Shown: piece after piece, positions 27,046 through 36,224 of the stretch
Layout: every line of letters starts with the position of its first letter
Numbering within the stretch: position 1 is the first letter of the stretch
Assembly: GCA_030180075.1 (NCBI GenBank)
Contig: JASNJN010000060.1
Coordinates: 1-39,152, forward strand
DNA length: 39,152 nucleotides
Direction: 5' to 3'
Source: Mikrocytos mackini
Lineage: Eukaryota; Endomyxa; Ascetosporea; Mikrocytida; Mikrocytiidae
Program-made: the position numbers and the translations under genes
Notes under the pieces: model-generated
The model's input: only the letters and a program-made list of their open reading frames with translations
Told to the model about the DNA's origin: nothing
The model's database searches: none

Positions 27046-28248
27046 CTAATCTTTTAATTCTATTTTATTTAATTCGTATAGACTTTCTTGTTTCATAACT
27101 TTTATTCTCTTACTTTTTTCTTTTTCAAGTTCTTCAATCTTATCAAATATTTCATGGATTGCGGCTATTTCATTTGAATTATCGCCTAGCCCAGCTGCCA
27201 TAAATTGATGATTGATATAACTAGTACGTTCTAGATATAACTCCATATTTTGATTGGTTGAATTTTCTTTGTCATACCATGGTTTGTTATTTAATTCGAC
27301 TTCGTCTTCGTCTTCGTCTTTTTCTAGTCTATTATAATCTGTATTTATTTCTTCAAACGCTTTCCTGCTTTTATGGTTACCTTCTTCGTCGATCAAGCAT
27401 TTAAAATATAATTTAGCCGTTGAAATCCCAGGTATTAAAGTTTGAAACTTCTTTGTTTTACCGAAAAAGTAATTTACGATGGGAAATTCCAAGTATTCAT
27501 GTGTTCTTGACATAAAGTCATAGGCATGTGTCCTTAATTTACCTTTTTCGAATGGACTTATTTTATACACCTTACTCTTTGAATCATATTTGGGTATGGA
27601 ATTTACTTCTTGCAGTTCTCTGTCAAAATTTTTGAGTAGAATTTTGTATTGTATAAAATAAGTGTTAAGTTTTTTGTATTCCATATAAAATTTTTGTTTC
27701 TTTTCATCGAATATGTCATTTCTTTGAGGTGTGGGCATGTTTACTATATTTTGGAAAAGAACTTTAGGTTTTGATTCTATGAGTGTATTGTCATTGTTAA
27801 GTTCGTTTAGATAAGCATCGCTAAACTCTTCCATAACCGAACTTAATTTTTCGTTTCCCTCCAATTTAGATTTATTATTCTCGTACATACTTGGTGAACC
27901 GAGTGTATTAAACATTTTGTTGTTTTGTTGTAAATGTGTGATTTTAATCTTTGTATTCTCGTTACGAAGATAGCTACTAATAAAGTCTAAATGGGGAATG
28001 TTCGTTTCAACAATGTCTCGTGTTGTGTTGAAGTCTACTGTATCTATATATGTAATATTCGATTTAATTCCACACCCTGAGTAAAGGGGATTTTCATTGT
28101 CTTTGCATATAAATTCAATATGGATTAGAAAGGCAGCTCTTAAATTATCAAAGGGATTCTTTGGCATTATCCAAAGACATTTAAATGGTGTGTTTCTGTC
28201 AAGAATTATTAGCTGTAATATGTTCAATAAAATAACAAGTCTTTTCAT
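27046..28248 (-). CDS. Predicted secreted protein, 400 residues, unidentified
   Basis: Residues 1-16 (MKRLVILLNILQLIIL) form a hydrophobic N-terminus typical of a signal peptide. No other membrane segment is seen. The mature part is Lys/Asn/Glu-rich with several N-glycosylation sequons (NIT, NTT, NST). An acidic run DEDEDEVE is encoded by a short GTC/TTC-type microsatellite near 27300-27325. The C-terminal ~35 residues (IHEIFDKIEELEKEKSKRIK) look like a coiled coil. I recognise no family. Lineage-specific secreted proteins of this style are common in microsporidia and may meet the host cell. The gene is head to head with another predicted secreted protein, with 167 bp between starts. Confidence 0.72.
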   Translation of the reverse strand: MKRLVILLNILQLIILDRNTPFKCLWIMPKNPFDNLRAAFLIHIEFICKDNENPLYSGCGIKSNITYIDTVDFNTTRDIVETNIPHLDFISSYLRNENTKIKITHLQQNNKMFNTLGSPSMYENNKSKLEGNEKLSSVMEEFSDAYLNELNNDNTLIESKPKVLFQNIVNMPTPQRNDIFDEKKQKFYMEYKKLNTYFIQYKILLKNFDRELQEVNSIPKYDSKSKVYKISPFEKGKLRTHAYDFMSRTHEYLEFPIVNYFFGKTKKFQTLIPGISTAKLYFKCLIDEEGNHKSRKAFEEINTDYNRLEKDEDEDEVELNNKPWYDKENSTNQNMELYLERTSYINHQFMAAGLGDNSNEIAAIHEIFDKIEELEKEKSKRIKVMKQESLYELNKIELKD

Positions 28249-28415
28249 TTTCGAATATTATATTTATTAGAAAATGATTTTCTTTTATGAAGTGATGAAT
28301 TCATATTTTATGTTGATGTGTTTAAAACTGGAAACAGTCTTTTATTTTATGACGAAGCGTTTTCTGTTTTATGAATTCATGATTTGAATTTGAATTTTGA
28401 AACTTTTCTATAGAA
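28249..28415. promoter_or_regulatory. Shared divergent promoter of two secreted-protein genes, with twin palindromes
   Basis: The 167-bp spacer contains two exact copies of the 10-bp palindrome ATGAATTCAT at 28295-28304 and 28371-28380, 76 bp apart start to start. Two inverted half-sites repeated in a shared promoter suggest binding of a dimeric regulator. TTTGAATTTGAATTTTG just before the right-hand start resembles the AAATTT-type signals elsewhere in the window. Confidence 0.45.
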
Positions 28416-29753
28416 ATGTTGAATAGTTTCAAACCCCGTGTCAGTATTCTGATAATCTCAAGTGTTGTTATATCAGCTAGTTCAGCTGCTAATGTAAAAC
28501 GAATGAATCAATGTGTAGATATCCCTGAACCTTCTGTCATTGAGAATGAGCATCCGAATTTAGTTACTAGTTTTCATAACTTGTTTAAGCGTTATGGGAA
28601 GCGTATGGTATCACTATGTTTGGGCTGTTTTAGTAAAACTAGAGAAGAGCGCGTTGAGAGAGCTGAACAACCAAGTGAACAAAAGTTAAATGTTAAATTT
28701 GGAAGTACAAAACCAGAACAAAAACAACCTCACTCTAGCACATCTAGTCTTCACGTAGAATCAAATGATAGTTTTGGGAAGGGACTGCCAATACCCAATA
28801 ATTCACCGGAAATAGACTTGAGTTCAATTGATGTGGGAAATCATGGAACTTCTTTTGTCCAATCACCGCTTTCAAACGCCTTCAAAGGGTGTAGTTCCGA
28901 GTTCTCTGTGTTATCAATCGGTAACACGGATGATTATTCATTCGATGCTCTCCGTTGTTATGTTTCCCAACAAAAGGCTCTACTGAATTCTTATTATGAG
29001 AGCACCAAGGAAGAAATACAAAAAGAAAAATATTCTTCGAATGTATCCAGCTTAGTTTTAAAATGTATAGAACAGCGAATCATCCAAGCATCAACTTTTG
29101 AAGCTAACTTAATGCTTAGAATCAAAGCCGAAAAGGAATTCCGTGGTGAAATTAATAAATTCGATATTTTAAATACAAATAACAATCAAAAAATCACTAC
29201 AAAAACATCAAAGGCATTGGAAGAATCATTGGAATACGATTATTATGTTGAATCAATTAACATATCTGAAAAAGATCTTCGTCAGAAAAAGATGCATGGC
29301 AAATCTTTAATTTCTATTTTAAACAAGTTCAAAAGCAAACAAGATGATTCTTTAAAAGGGCAGTTTAACTGTAATGAAAATAATGACTATTTGGGAGTTA
29401 TTATGAATTTGTCAATGGAATTAATCGATTTGAAAAAAGATATTGATGAGACTAAAATATGTTTGGGCGAATACAAAGGTAAAATAAAAGAGTTCAAACA
29501 ATTTAAAGATAGAAATAAATATATGAACAACATAAATATAAAGATAAATCTAAATGGAAACAAACTAAGTAAATTCAACAGAAGAAAGGATTCACCCAAA
29601 ACATACACTGATTTCAGACCTGAACTGAAGACTAAACACAAAAACGATCAGTCTCTAAGGGAATCAGTTAAAAGGAGTACAAATTATAATCAAGATAAGA
29701 AAAAAAACAGATATATAAAAAGTGCAATAATAAATAGAAGTGATTTGGAATGA
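28416..29753 (+). CDS. Predicted secreted protein, 445 residues, unidentified
   Basis: Residues 1-24 (KPRVSILIISSVVISASSA within them) form a signal peptide with a likely cleavage site after SSA. Residues ~60-145 are Ser/Pro/Glu-rich, probably disordered, with a Cys pair (SLCLGCF). Residues ~175-260 and ~310-370 are helical and charged (YYESTKEEIQKEKYSSNVSS; ELIDLKKDIDETKICLGEYK), suggesting coiled coils. The last ~70 residues are strongly basic (Lys/Arg/Asn). I recognise no family. The layout fits an exported, perhaps nucleic-acid- or cytoskeleton-binding effector, but that is inference. It is divergent from the other secreted-protein gene and may be co-regulated with it. Confidence 0.72.
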   Translation: MLNSFKPRVSILIISSVVISASSAANVKRMNQCVDIPEPSVIENEHPNLVTSFHNLFKRYGKRMVSLCLGCFSKTREERVERAEQPSEQKLNVKFGSTKPEQKQPHSSTSSLHVESNDSFGKGLPIPNNSPEIDLSSIDVGNHGTSFVQSPLSNAFKGCSSEFSVLSIGNTDDYSFDALRCYVSQQKALLNSYYESTKEEIQKEKYSSNVSSLVLKCIEQRIIQASTFEANLMLRIKAEKEFRGEINKFDILNTNNNQKITTKTSKALEESLEYDYYVESINISEKDLRQKKMHGKSLISILNKFKSKQDDSLKGQFNCNENNDYLGVIMNLSMELIDLKKDIDETKICLGEYKGKIKEFKQFKDRNKYMNNINIKINLNGNKLSKFNRRKDSPKTYTDFRPELKTKHKNDQSLRESVKRSTNYNQDKKKNRYIKSAIINRSDLE

Positions 29754-29900
29754 TGTATGTAAATAAATAAAATTTAAGTTCAATTTAGCCAAACATATTA
29801 CTGTAAAAAGTAAAGAAACGCCTAGTGTTGTTGGTATTTTTGAATAAAATCAGTCATTTCTTGAATGTTCTAAGATGTGGATGTTAAACCATAAACCAAT

Positions 29901-30711
29901 TATAGACGTTTTCAAAATTATTCGTATGATATTGCAAAACTATTCGTACGATATTGCAAAATTATTCGTACAAAAAATTGAAGAGATTATGTTGTGAATA
30001 AAAATTTTATTATTTTTGAATAAAATGTCGAATCTGATTTTTACAATTTATTTACCAAAACACAGGTATAATTTTCGAAAATCGAGATTTCAGTCCCAAT
30101 ATTCCCACTTTTACTAATTCTTCCTCAAAAGACCAATCATCCCTTATTTAGGAGAAGATATTGAAAACGAAGACACCGTGCTTGAAACTATAAATAATAA
30201 TTGCAAAACATAACCGATTTTATACAAACCATCTGTTGTTCGAAAATATTCTTCAAACACAATCAATAGTTATCGGTTGTTAATGTAAAATGCTTTATAT
30301 TTTCAACTTGTCTCGCAAAAACATACATCGTTCCGTCTAAATGCAAAATATAATGAATGGACTCTAAATAACAAAATACCAACTCCATGAGTTGCTTTTA
30401 AGGCTTAATAACGGTGGCTTGTTTTCAATATCTTCTCCTAAATAAGGGATGATTGGTCTTTTGAGGAAGAATTAGTAAAAGTGGGAATATTGGGACTGAA
30501 ACCTCGATTTTCGAAAATTATACCTGTATTTTGGTAAACAAATTGTAAAACATCAGATTCAACATTTTATTCAAAAATAATAAAAAATTTATTCACAACA
30601 TAATCTCTTCGATTTTCCGTACGAATAATTTTGCAATATCGTACGAACAGTTTTGCAATATCGTACGAACAGTTTTGCAATATCATACGAATAGTTTTGC
30701 AAACGTCTATA
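29901..30711. mobile_element. Foldback / MITE-like element with long inverted arms and 22-bp end repeats
   Basis: Arms at 29901-30168 and 30421-30711 are inverted copies (a few mismatches) around a 252-bp unique loop (30169-30420) with no ORF. Both outer ends start TATAGACGTTT. Each arm then carries tandem ~22-bp units with the core TTCGTACGATATTGC: three in the left arm, four in the right. The repeated core contains the palindrome TCGTACGA. Flanks share at most TA/TATA, which is ambiguous because the element ends in it. It has no coding capacity, so it is non-autonomous. The parent family is unknown. Confidence 0.85.
30169..30420. other. Unique loop of the foldback element
   Basis: 252 bp between the inverted arms, AT-rich, with no open frame, RNA gene or repeat that I can see. 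Confidence 0.4.
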
Positions 30712-30765
30712 GAAAGAAAACTTAATTCACTTGAAATATATATATATATATTTTTTTTTAATTTG

Positions 30766-30811
30766 ACATAATGGTTATTTAATTAAATAACTCGGTCATT
30801 ATGTAACCGAG
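30766..30811 (-). other. Nested palindromes in the LINE 3' UTR
   Basis: An 18-bp perfect palindrome (GTTATTTAATTAAATAAC, 30774-30791) sits between the inverted octamers ACATAATG (30766-30773) and CATTATGT (30797-30804). A further 6-bp stem is formed by CTCGGT and ACCGAG (30791-30796, 30806-30811). It lies just before the 3' tail, where R2-group reverse transcriptases recognise template RNA structure. Confidence 0.55.
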
Positions 30812-30995
30812 ACCGCATTCTCACCCGGCTGCCACCGGGACTCTCCTATTCTCTTCTCTGTGGCCGCACCAGCCGTCACTCTCCTCCTGCTACCCAGCTA
30901 CCCAACTACCCTGCTACAAACCTGCTACAACCCTGCTACACTCTCAGGACGCTCCGTCCTTGTCACGCCCTGATTCCTCTATTCCTTACTGTCTG

Positions 30996-33703
30996 TCATG
31001 TGTTTCTGCCACTTTCCTTGAAGAAGTTTGTTCTTCTTCCTCCTTCATTCAACTTCCTGATGTAATTCAGCGAAGGTAATCCCCGTTTTTCAAAGGGTGG
31101 AGTGGGGTTACCTGAGACGAACCACCGGTATATGTTGAGAGATCCCTTCAGATTGACCCTAAGTAATTTAGCGATCTGTATTCCTTTCTGGTACGATGAA
31201 TGCATCTTTTGTTTTGGTAATACCTGTCTTCGGAACCTGTTTAAGTTCTGCATTGACTGTTGAGATATCACCCCGAGTTGGCCTACGACTAAGGCAAGTG
31301 TCTTGACCCGATACCCTCATGTTGTCTTTTGAGCCTGTCTCCAAGCTTCTTGTACTTCTCTGATTTCTCGATCTCCTTGCACTCAATGAGATCCTCCGCC
31401 GAGATCCCGACTTCCAACACAGTTATCTTGCGTTTTTCGTGATCGTAACATATAATGTCCGGCATCTGGGTTGTCTTTTCTTTTCCGTCATATATCGCAA
31501 CCCTCTGATCTAAGACGATATCGAACTTCTCGCTGCTCCTAGCGCACCTTTTTCCAGCGTCGCTTAGTGACAGCTTTTGTCCTAATTTCCTTGCCTCGAT
31601 AACCTCATTGGCTATCATCAGTACCACCGTGTCATGTCGGCCCTTTTGCAGAGAAAATGGGATTGCGTTGCAACCGCCTAGCACATGACCGACCGTCTCC
31701 GGGGCAGAGTTACATCTTCTACAGATGTTTGATTCCTCTTTTCCTATAACTTTCAACCAACTTTTATGCTTTCCTATTCCGTCTTGTAAGAGTAGGATAG
31801 ATTTGACGTCGCCTCTTGACAGACCGGGCTTCTTTAACCATAAGTGGCTTTGTGAGCAGCAGTTGGCTGCTTCCTTTTTCGCCCGGTTGAAGCCAGAATA
31901 CAGTTTAGCATTGTTCCATTTGTCTAGATAGGACTTCTGGAATGCTTGCTTAATGCATTTCTTTTCTTCACTTTCAGTCTCGGACGTCCAATCTTCTTTC
32001 CCTTCAAATTGGAATCTCCTTCTACTATCCTGAAGTCTTCCTAATATAAGTTTCTGTTTGACCGGTGCTAGTTCAATTATAATCCTTCTGATGTCTTCTT
32101 GGTTATGGGCCATCACAATGGGAGATTTCACTGCATCTAATACCTCGATGCCTTCTCCGCCTATGCTTTCCCTCTGCTCCTCCATATACCTTATGGCGCT
32201 ACAAATCGCTATGTAGTAAGTTTCACAGAAGTTCGGAATCCCGAACCCTCCTTGTCTCGGATTGGTGTATAGCCTTCCGTTCGTGATCCTCCATGGAAGG
32301 ACCCCGTTCTTCTTGAGGCAGATCCTGACGAATCGATTGAGGGTTTCGAGTTCTGCGGGGGACCATGTTATTGTTTGGGCTACCCATCCTACGAGAGGCG
32401 CTACACTGACTTGCAGCTGCTTCCCGCAGTTTACAATGGTTAGGCCCGACCCACAGATCTTCCGTATCCTTCTTTGTGCTTCTTTCTTCATATCTTCCTT
32501 AGTAGTCTTTGTGTTGACCCAAACTTGCTTGAATCCTAAGTACTTATACTGTATAGTACTCTTGTTGGACATTAGAGGAAAATCTTTTAGATGTTGGGTG
32601 AACGCTAAACGTTCTCTCGGCTCTTCGGTGATCACGGCACTTTTCTGCCTGTTAATTTGTAGACCTAACAATTCTCCTAACCTTTTAATGTTTCCCACTT
32701 CTCTTTCGAGTGCGCCAATTGACCCACCGAAGATTTTTATATCATCCATGTAGCATATCTTAGCGCTCCAATTCGCCCTGTCCTCGGGTTCATATCCGCC
32801 AGGTACCTTAGGCTTGAACAACGAGAGAGCTAGGCAGAAAAGGGTAGGTGACATCTTGTCTCCTTGAAAGATACCTTTGGTGATGTTAATCTTCTTCGGT
32901 GTTTCCCCTAGATTTACTACGTACGTATGCCACGATCCCATGAGAGTTGTCAAAGCGTTCAGTAACCTCTGTGTGGCTGGGCTTCCATGACCAAAGAGAT
33001 GTTTCAATATTGCTTTCAACGCTTTATGACCTACAGAATCGTAGGCCTTGCGAAAGTCAATGAATGAAACGTTTAGGGATCTGTTAAAGACTCTTTTAAA
33101 AGTCTGTACGATGTTTTCGCTAATAACGTGTGCATCGAGACACCCCCGTCTTTTTGTGAACGATGCTATTTGGTCAAAATCCCAGTTAAGGGAGCGCATT
33201 GCTGACTCTAGTATTCTTCGTTGCAAGACCGAGGTGTAGACTTTGTATAGAGTGTTTAACATAGTAATGGGTCTGTAGTTGGCAGGATTTTCGACGGCGT
33301 CGTTGTTCTTGTGGAACAGTATGGCCCTGCCAGCTGTGAACCACATGGGTGGTTTCTTCTTCCCATTCCATAGCTCGTTGTACAGCCTCGCTAAAATGGA
33401 GATCAGTGTACCTTGCAACTTCTTGACCAAATAACCGTGGACCCCGTCTGGTCCTGGGGCCTTCCAAGGGCTGGTCGTTTGAATTGCGTAATAGATCTCC
33501 TTTTGCTTTATGGGCCTGTTATGAGCGGTCCCTTCTATTCTCTTGAGGCCACTGTTCTCTAGTGCCAACTCCATGGATCGCTCGTCGTAGTAGTTGTCTT
33601 CTTCCCAAATTCCCTTCCAAAATGTCAGGTGTGATTGGTTTGTAATGGCTGTAGGGTTGTATCTGTTTTTTGTGTAAGTGTTTTTGTAGACCCAGGGGTG
33701 TTT
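30996..33703 (-). pseudogene. LINE polyprotein: reverse transcriptase and RLE endonuclease (one frameshift)
   Basis: The frame is open from 33703; the first Met is at 33574. Upstream residues include TNQSHLTFWKGIWEED. RT motifs, counted from that Met: PWKAPGPDG (~37-44), NYRPI (99-103), FIDFRKAYDSV (171-181), GIFQGDKMSPTLF (234-246), and the catalytic CYMDDIKIFG (274-283). A zinc knuckle CRRC...H...C (618-635) and the endonuclease residues PD (705-706) and E721 (ITVLEVG) follow. The frame stops at 31289, but a shifted frame continues with RVKTLALVVGQLGVIS, the expected end of the RLE domain, and runs to 30996. A base lost near 31313-31317 (cat gag ggt atc) explains this. The YMDD...FG style is closer to R4/Dong than to insect R2. 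Confidence 0.9.
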
Positions 33704-33801
33704 TTACAATGTTCTGTCCTATATTCAAGTGTAACTACTTTATGAATGTGTTTGCAGATATTTTTCTTCTTTAAATAAGACAAACACCCGCATATGTACA
33801 T

Positions 33802-33809
33802 GTGATAAC
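33802..33809. repeat. 8-bp target-site duplication of the hAT MITE, left copy
   Basis: GTGATAAC is repeated exactly at 34447-34454 on the other side of the element. It fits the hAT target preference nTnnnnAn. Confidence 0.9.
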
Positions 33810-34446
33810 TAGGGTCCGGATAATATATGATTCCATTTATTTCATATACATCCATATATTCGACATAAAATTCAGGAAAATTTTGCATGCAAAGTCATAT
33901 ATTTCCATATACACGAGGACAATTTTGAAGTCAAATCCAAAAATTAAAACTTAAAATTTGAATGCTTTTATACTCAAAAAGTACTTATAAAGTATTGTTA
34001 CATGTTTAGGTATTGTTATTTAGAAAATTTATGAACTTTCGTTTGATAAAGATAAGTTTTGGTAAACTGGTTTGGACAAAATACATGGTCATCAAATTTT
34101 TTTTATATTTTGACGTTTGGCATGATTAAAAACATCAAAATTGTTGTAATTTATCAAAACAAACCATTGGGAACATTTTTGAGGATTTTAAAGAGTAAAT
34201 TTACAAATTTTATTTTTTATGTGACAAAAAGTTCTGTCGAATATAAAACATAATTTTAGTACATTTTGAACCACAAAAGTTTGTACAACTTACGTCGCCA
34301 CAACAACTAAATCGGGGGTTATATTCAAAACTAGGAAAAAAACATTAAAAACATAATTTATTTCAAAAATCATATATCCATCGCCAAAAAGTCATATATT
34401 CATATATTTTCACGGCATAAAAAAGTCATATATTATCCGCACCCTA
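33810..34446. mobile_element. hAT-type MITE, 637 bp
   Basis: Terminal inverted repeats of 21 bp, TAGGGTCCGGATAATATATG in the left and TAGGGTGCGGATAATATATG in the inverted right end, differ at one position. An 8-bp duplication (GTGATAAC) flanks them. Length, 8-bp duplication, TAGGG start and repeated subterminal CATATAT motifs (for example near 33889, 34371, 34391 and 34424) all fit the hAT superfamily. It has no coding capacity (its longest frame is ~64 codons) and so depends on a hAT transposase elsewhere. It is inserted in the finger of the SWIM gene and supplies that gene's premature TAG. Confidence 0.92.
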
Positions 34447-34454
34447 GTGATAAC
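34447..34454. repeat. 8-bp target-site duplication of the hAT MITE, right copy
   Basis: GTGATAAC is identical to 33802-33809. Confidence 0.9.
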
Positions 34455-35358
34455 ACACCTTACATATTTTACACATCTCGGTACATCCTTGGCATATCTT
34501 ATTCTCCATTTTCGCAGTTTTGTAGCTTTTATATTTCCAGCACCGGTCAGATTCCCTTTTAAAGACTTGTCCCAATAACTTGTTTACCTTTTTGTGGANT
34601 TTATTATTATTGTTTTGTTTAGAACTGGGGAGTGTGTTTAGATATCCATTGGGATTCTGGTTATAGTTCTTTGTTACAAGTGTCGATTTATTGTATTTTA
34701 CAGGGAGTTTTGGTGTCTTGTACAAAATCTTCTTTATGTTTAGCTTTTTAGCTTCCACTCTCTTTACTGGAACATTTTTGTTAACATTGTTGTTTAGACG
34801 TTTGTGCTCAGTGAGTTTGAATGGTTTAGGGACGGTCTTTTTTGGAACAAACTTGCAACTCTTTTTAGGCTGTTTTGTTGGTGCTTTAAAATCATCCAAA
34901 ATATCGAGTTTCTTTAACATGTTTGCTGTAGATCTATTCAATCTATCCAGAATATCTTTTTTTGCAAATCGTCCTTTTGCTGGTTTTATTGGACTTAGTT
35001 CGTTTAGAATTGGGTTGCGTCTCTTTTCCGTGTGAAAGAAAGGTGTTCTAGGGACTGTGAGGGGTTTGTTGGAGTGGACGGTCTTTATTCTTTCGTAAGA
35101 GATATTTACGGCCTTTTCAAACATCCTTTGGTTGTCTTCTTTGAGTTTGTTGTTTAATTCTGCGTGTGCTTTCTTTTTCTTTTCCAATCGTTCGATCGAA
35201 GAAAGTGTCGCATTTCTGTAATTTTTTGATCCAGAAGAAGAGCTTGAGATTACAATGTCCGAAATATTCGTTATAAGAGTTGTATCATTCATAATATCAG
35301 TATCCATCTTAGTTCTGTTGTTAGGAGAGTTTGTTTTGGGCTGATCAGAATCATTCAT

Positions 35359-36224
35359 AGATGTTGGAGGATGTGTTGGATCTTTAAAAAATTAAAAATT
35401 TAAACTTGGAAATGTTAAACTCGTTTTCGGATTTATATGAATATAATGCATAGTATTAGGTATGTTGACATTTCACAGTACTATATATTCACAGATACTT
35501 AATGTCGGGATCATAATAAGCCCAACCGTATTTTATGTAATGGTTGTATAGACTTAAAGTGGGTCTATCATAATTTTGAAACATATTAATTTTCTAAGCT
35601 AATTTTTTAATTATTATTTATTTAAATCATAAATTCAAATTNNAATTNAAATTTATGTCATTAATTCATGTGGGCTATATTGAACCCCACAATAATACCC
35701 CAGTTTATTGTAAATTAGCTGAATTATGCTCTTGATAATCAATTACAACAAAATATATTCCGGAATAATAGTAAAACTCGCATATTGATTTTCGATATAT
35801 CGATTATCGAAAAATCCACTATTATTTCGATAATCGATAATGTCGAGATCGATAATTTAAATGTCTAGGGGGACCCTTCACATTTTTTCAAAATTTTGTG
35901 GTCGAGCTTCTTTAACTAACCCGCCTACAACTTTTCAATAGACATATTATGATTGTTTTAAATAACGACTTTTTATGGACAATTCGAGTGTAAGTGGTTT
36001 ACAAAGTTATTTAATTCAAAACTTATCCTAATCATCAATACAACAATGTTTTAAACCATGTCCTCAATTAATCTTGCATTACCAATCACAATATTCAAAT
36101 TAGATTTCTAACTACTATATTATTCAAGTAACTTCAAATCATTAATATTTATCCGATCACTATAACTCCTTCTAAATCTCCTCACCAAATCTTTCAGATT
36201 AAATTCAAACCGTCGTTTGTCAAT
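35359..36224. other. AT-rich intergenic region
   Basis: About 870 bp with no convincing gene. It holds a few ambiguous bases (35642-35648) and, at 35784-35853, a cluster of ATCGAT/TTCGATAATCGA words that pair with one another. Nothing else was recognised. Confidence 0.45.
35784..35853. repeat. Cluster of ATCGAT/CGATAATCGA inverted words
   Basis: TTTTCGATATATCGATTATCGAAAA, TTTCGATAATCGATAATG and GATCGATAATT follow each other within 70 bp, giving several overlapping small palindromes. They could be protein-binding sites, a small hairpin or simple sequence; function unknown. Confidence 0.5.

Larger units (their letters stand above)
30736..33705 (-). mobile_element. 5'-truncated LINE (non-LTR retrotransposon), R2/R4-like with RLE endonuclease
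   Basis: On the minus strand the element has an RT - zinc finger - restriction-like endonuclease polyprotein, a ~240-bp 3' UTR, and an A/T-rich tail (30736-30765, AAATTAAAAAAAAA then TA repeats). The 5' boundary is near 33690-33705, where the SWIM-finger gene's frame gives way. No 5' UTR or N-terminal zinc fingers are present, so it is truncated, as LINEs often are. It is clearly more GC-rich than its flanks. It sits in a protein gene, not in rDNA, so it is not behaving like site-specific R2. I see no clear target duplication. Confidence 0.9.
33625..35358 (-). pseudogene. SWIM zinc-finger protein gene without a transposase core, cut by a hAT MITE and by the LINE
   Basis: The reading frame starts at ATG 35358 (MNDSDQPKTN). 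About 270 residues are Lys/Asn/Pro-rich and low in structure. A Cys-rich finger follows (CQGC, CKICKVCYH), interrupted at 34446 by the MITE. On the far side the frame continues as MYICGCLSYLKKKNICKHIH, the CxC-x9-CxH SWIM motif. Without the MITE and one target copy the frame is continuous (KVCYH-MYICGC). Both SWIM fingers of the MULEs here have the same layout, but this protein has no DDE domain. It ends in LINE sequence soon after TLEYRTEHCKN, so its true C-terminus is lost. It may be a MULE accessory gene, an internally deleted transposase, or a domesticated host protein. One ambiguous base at 34599 makes one residue unknown. Confidence 0.75.

Noticed and set aside
29911-29975. Regular 22-bp repeats resembling a small CRISPR array
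   Set aside because: The units are tandem with no spacers, lie at the ends of an inverted-repeat element, and the genome is eukaryotic.
31168-31386. Small minus-strand ORF near the LINE endonuclease
   Set aside because: It is the third frame of the LINE; the conserved end of the endonuclease domain is in the other shifted frame.
33519-33728. 69-codon ORF at the 5' edge of the LINE
   Set aside because: The frame that continues into the RT (TFWKGIWEED) explains the region better; this one is a shadow.
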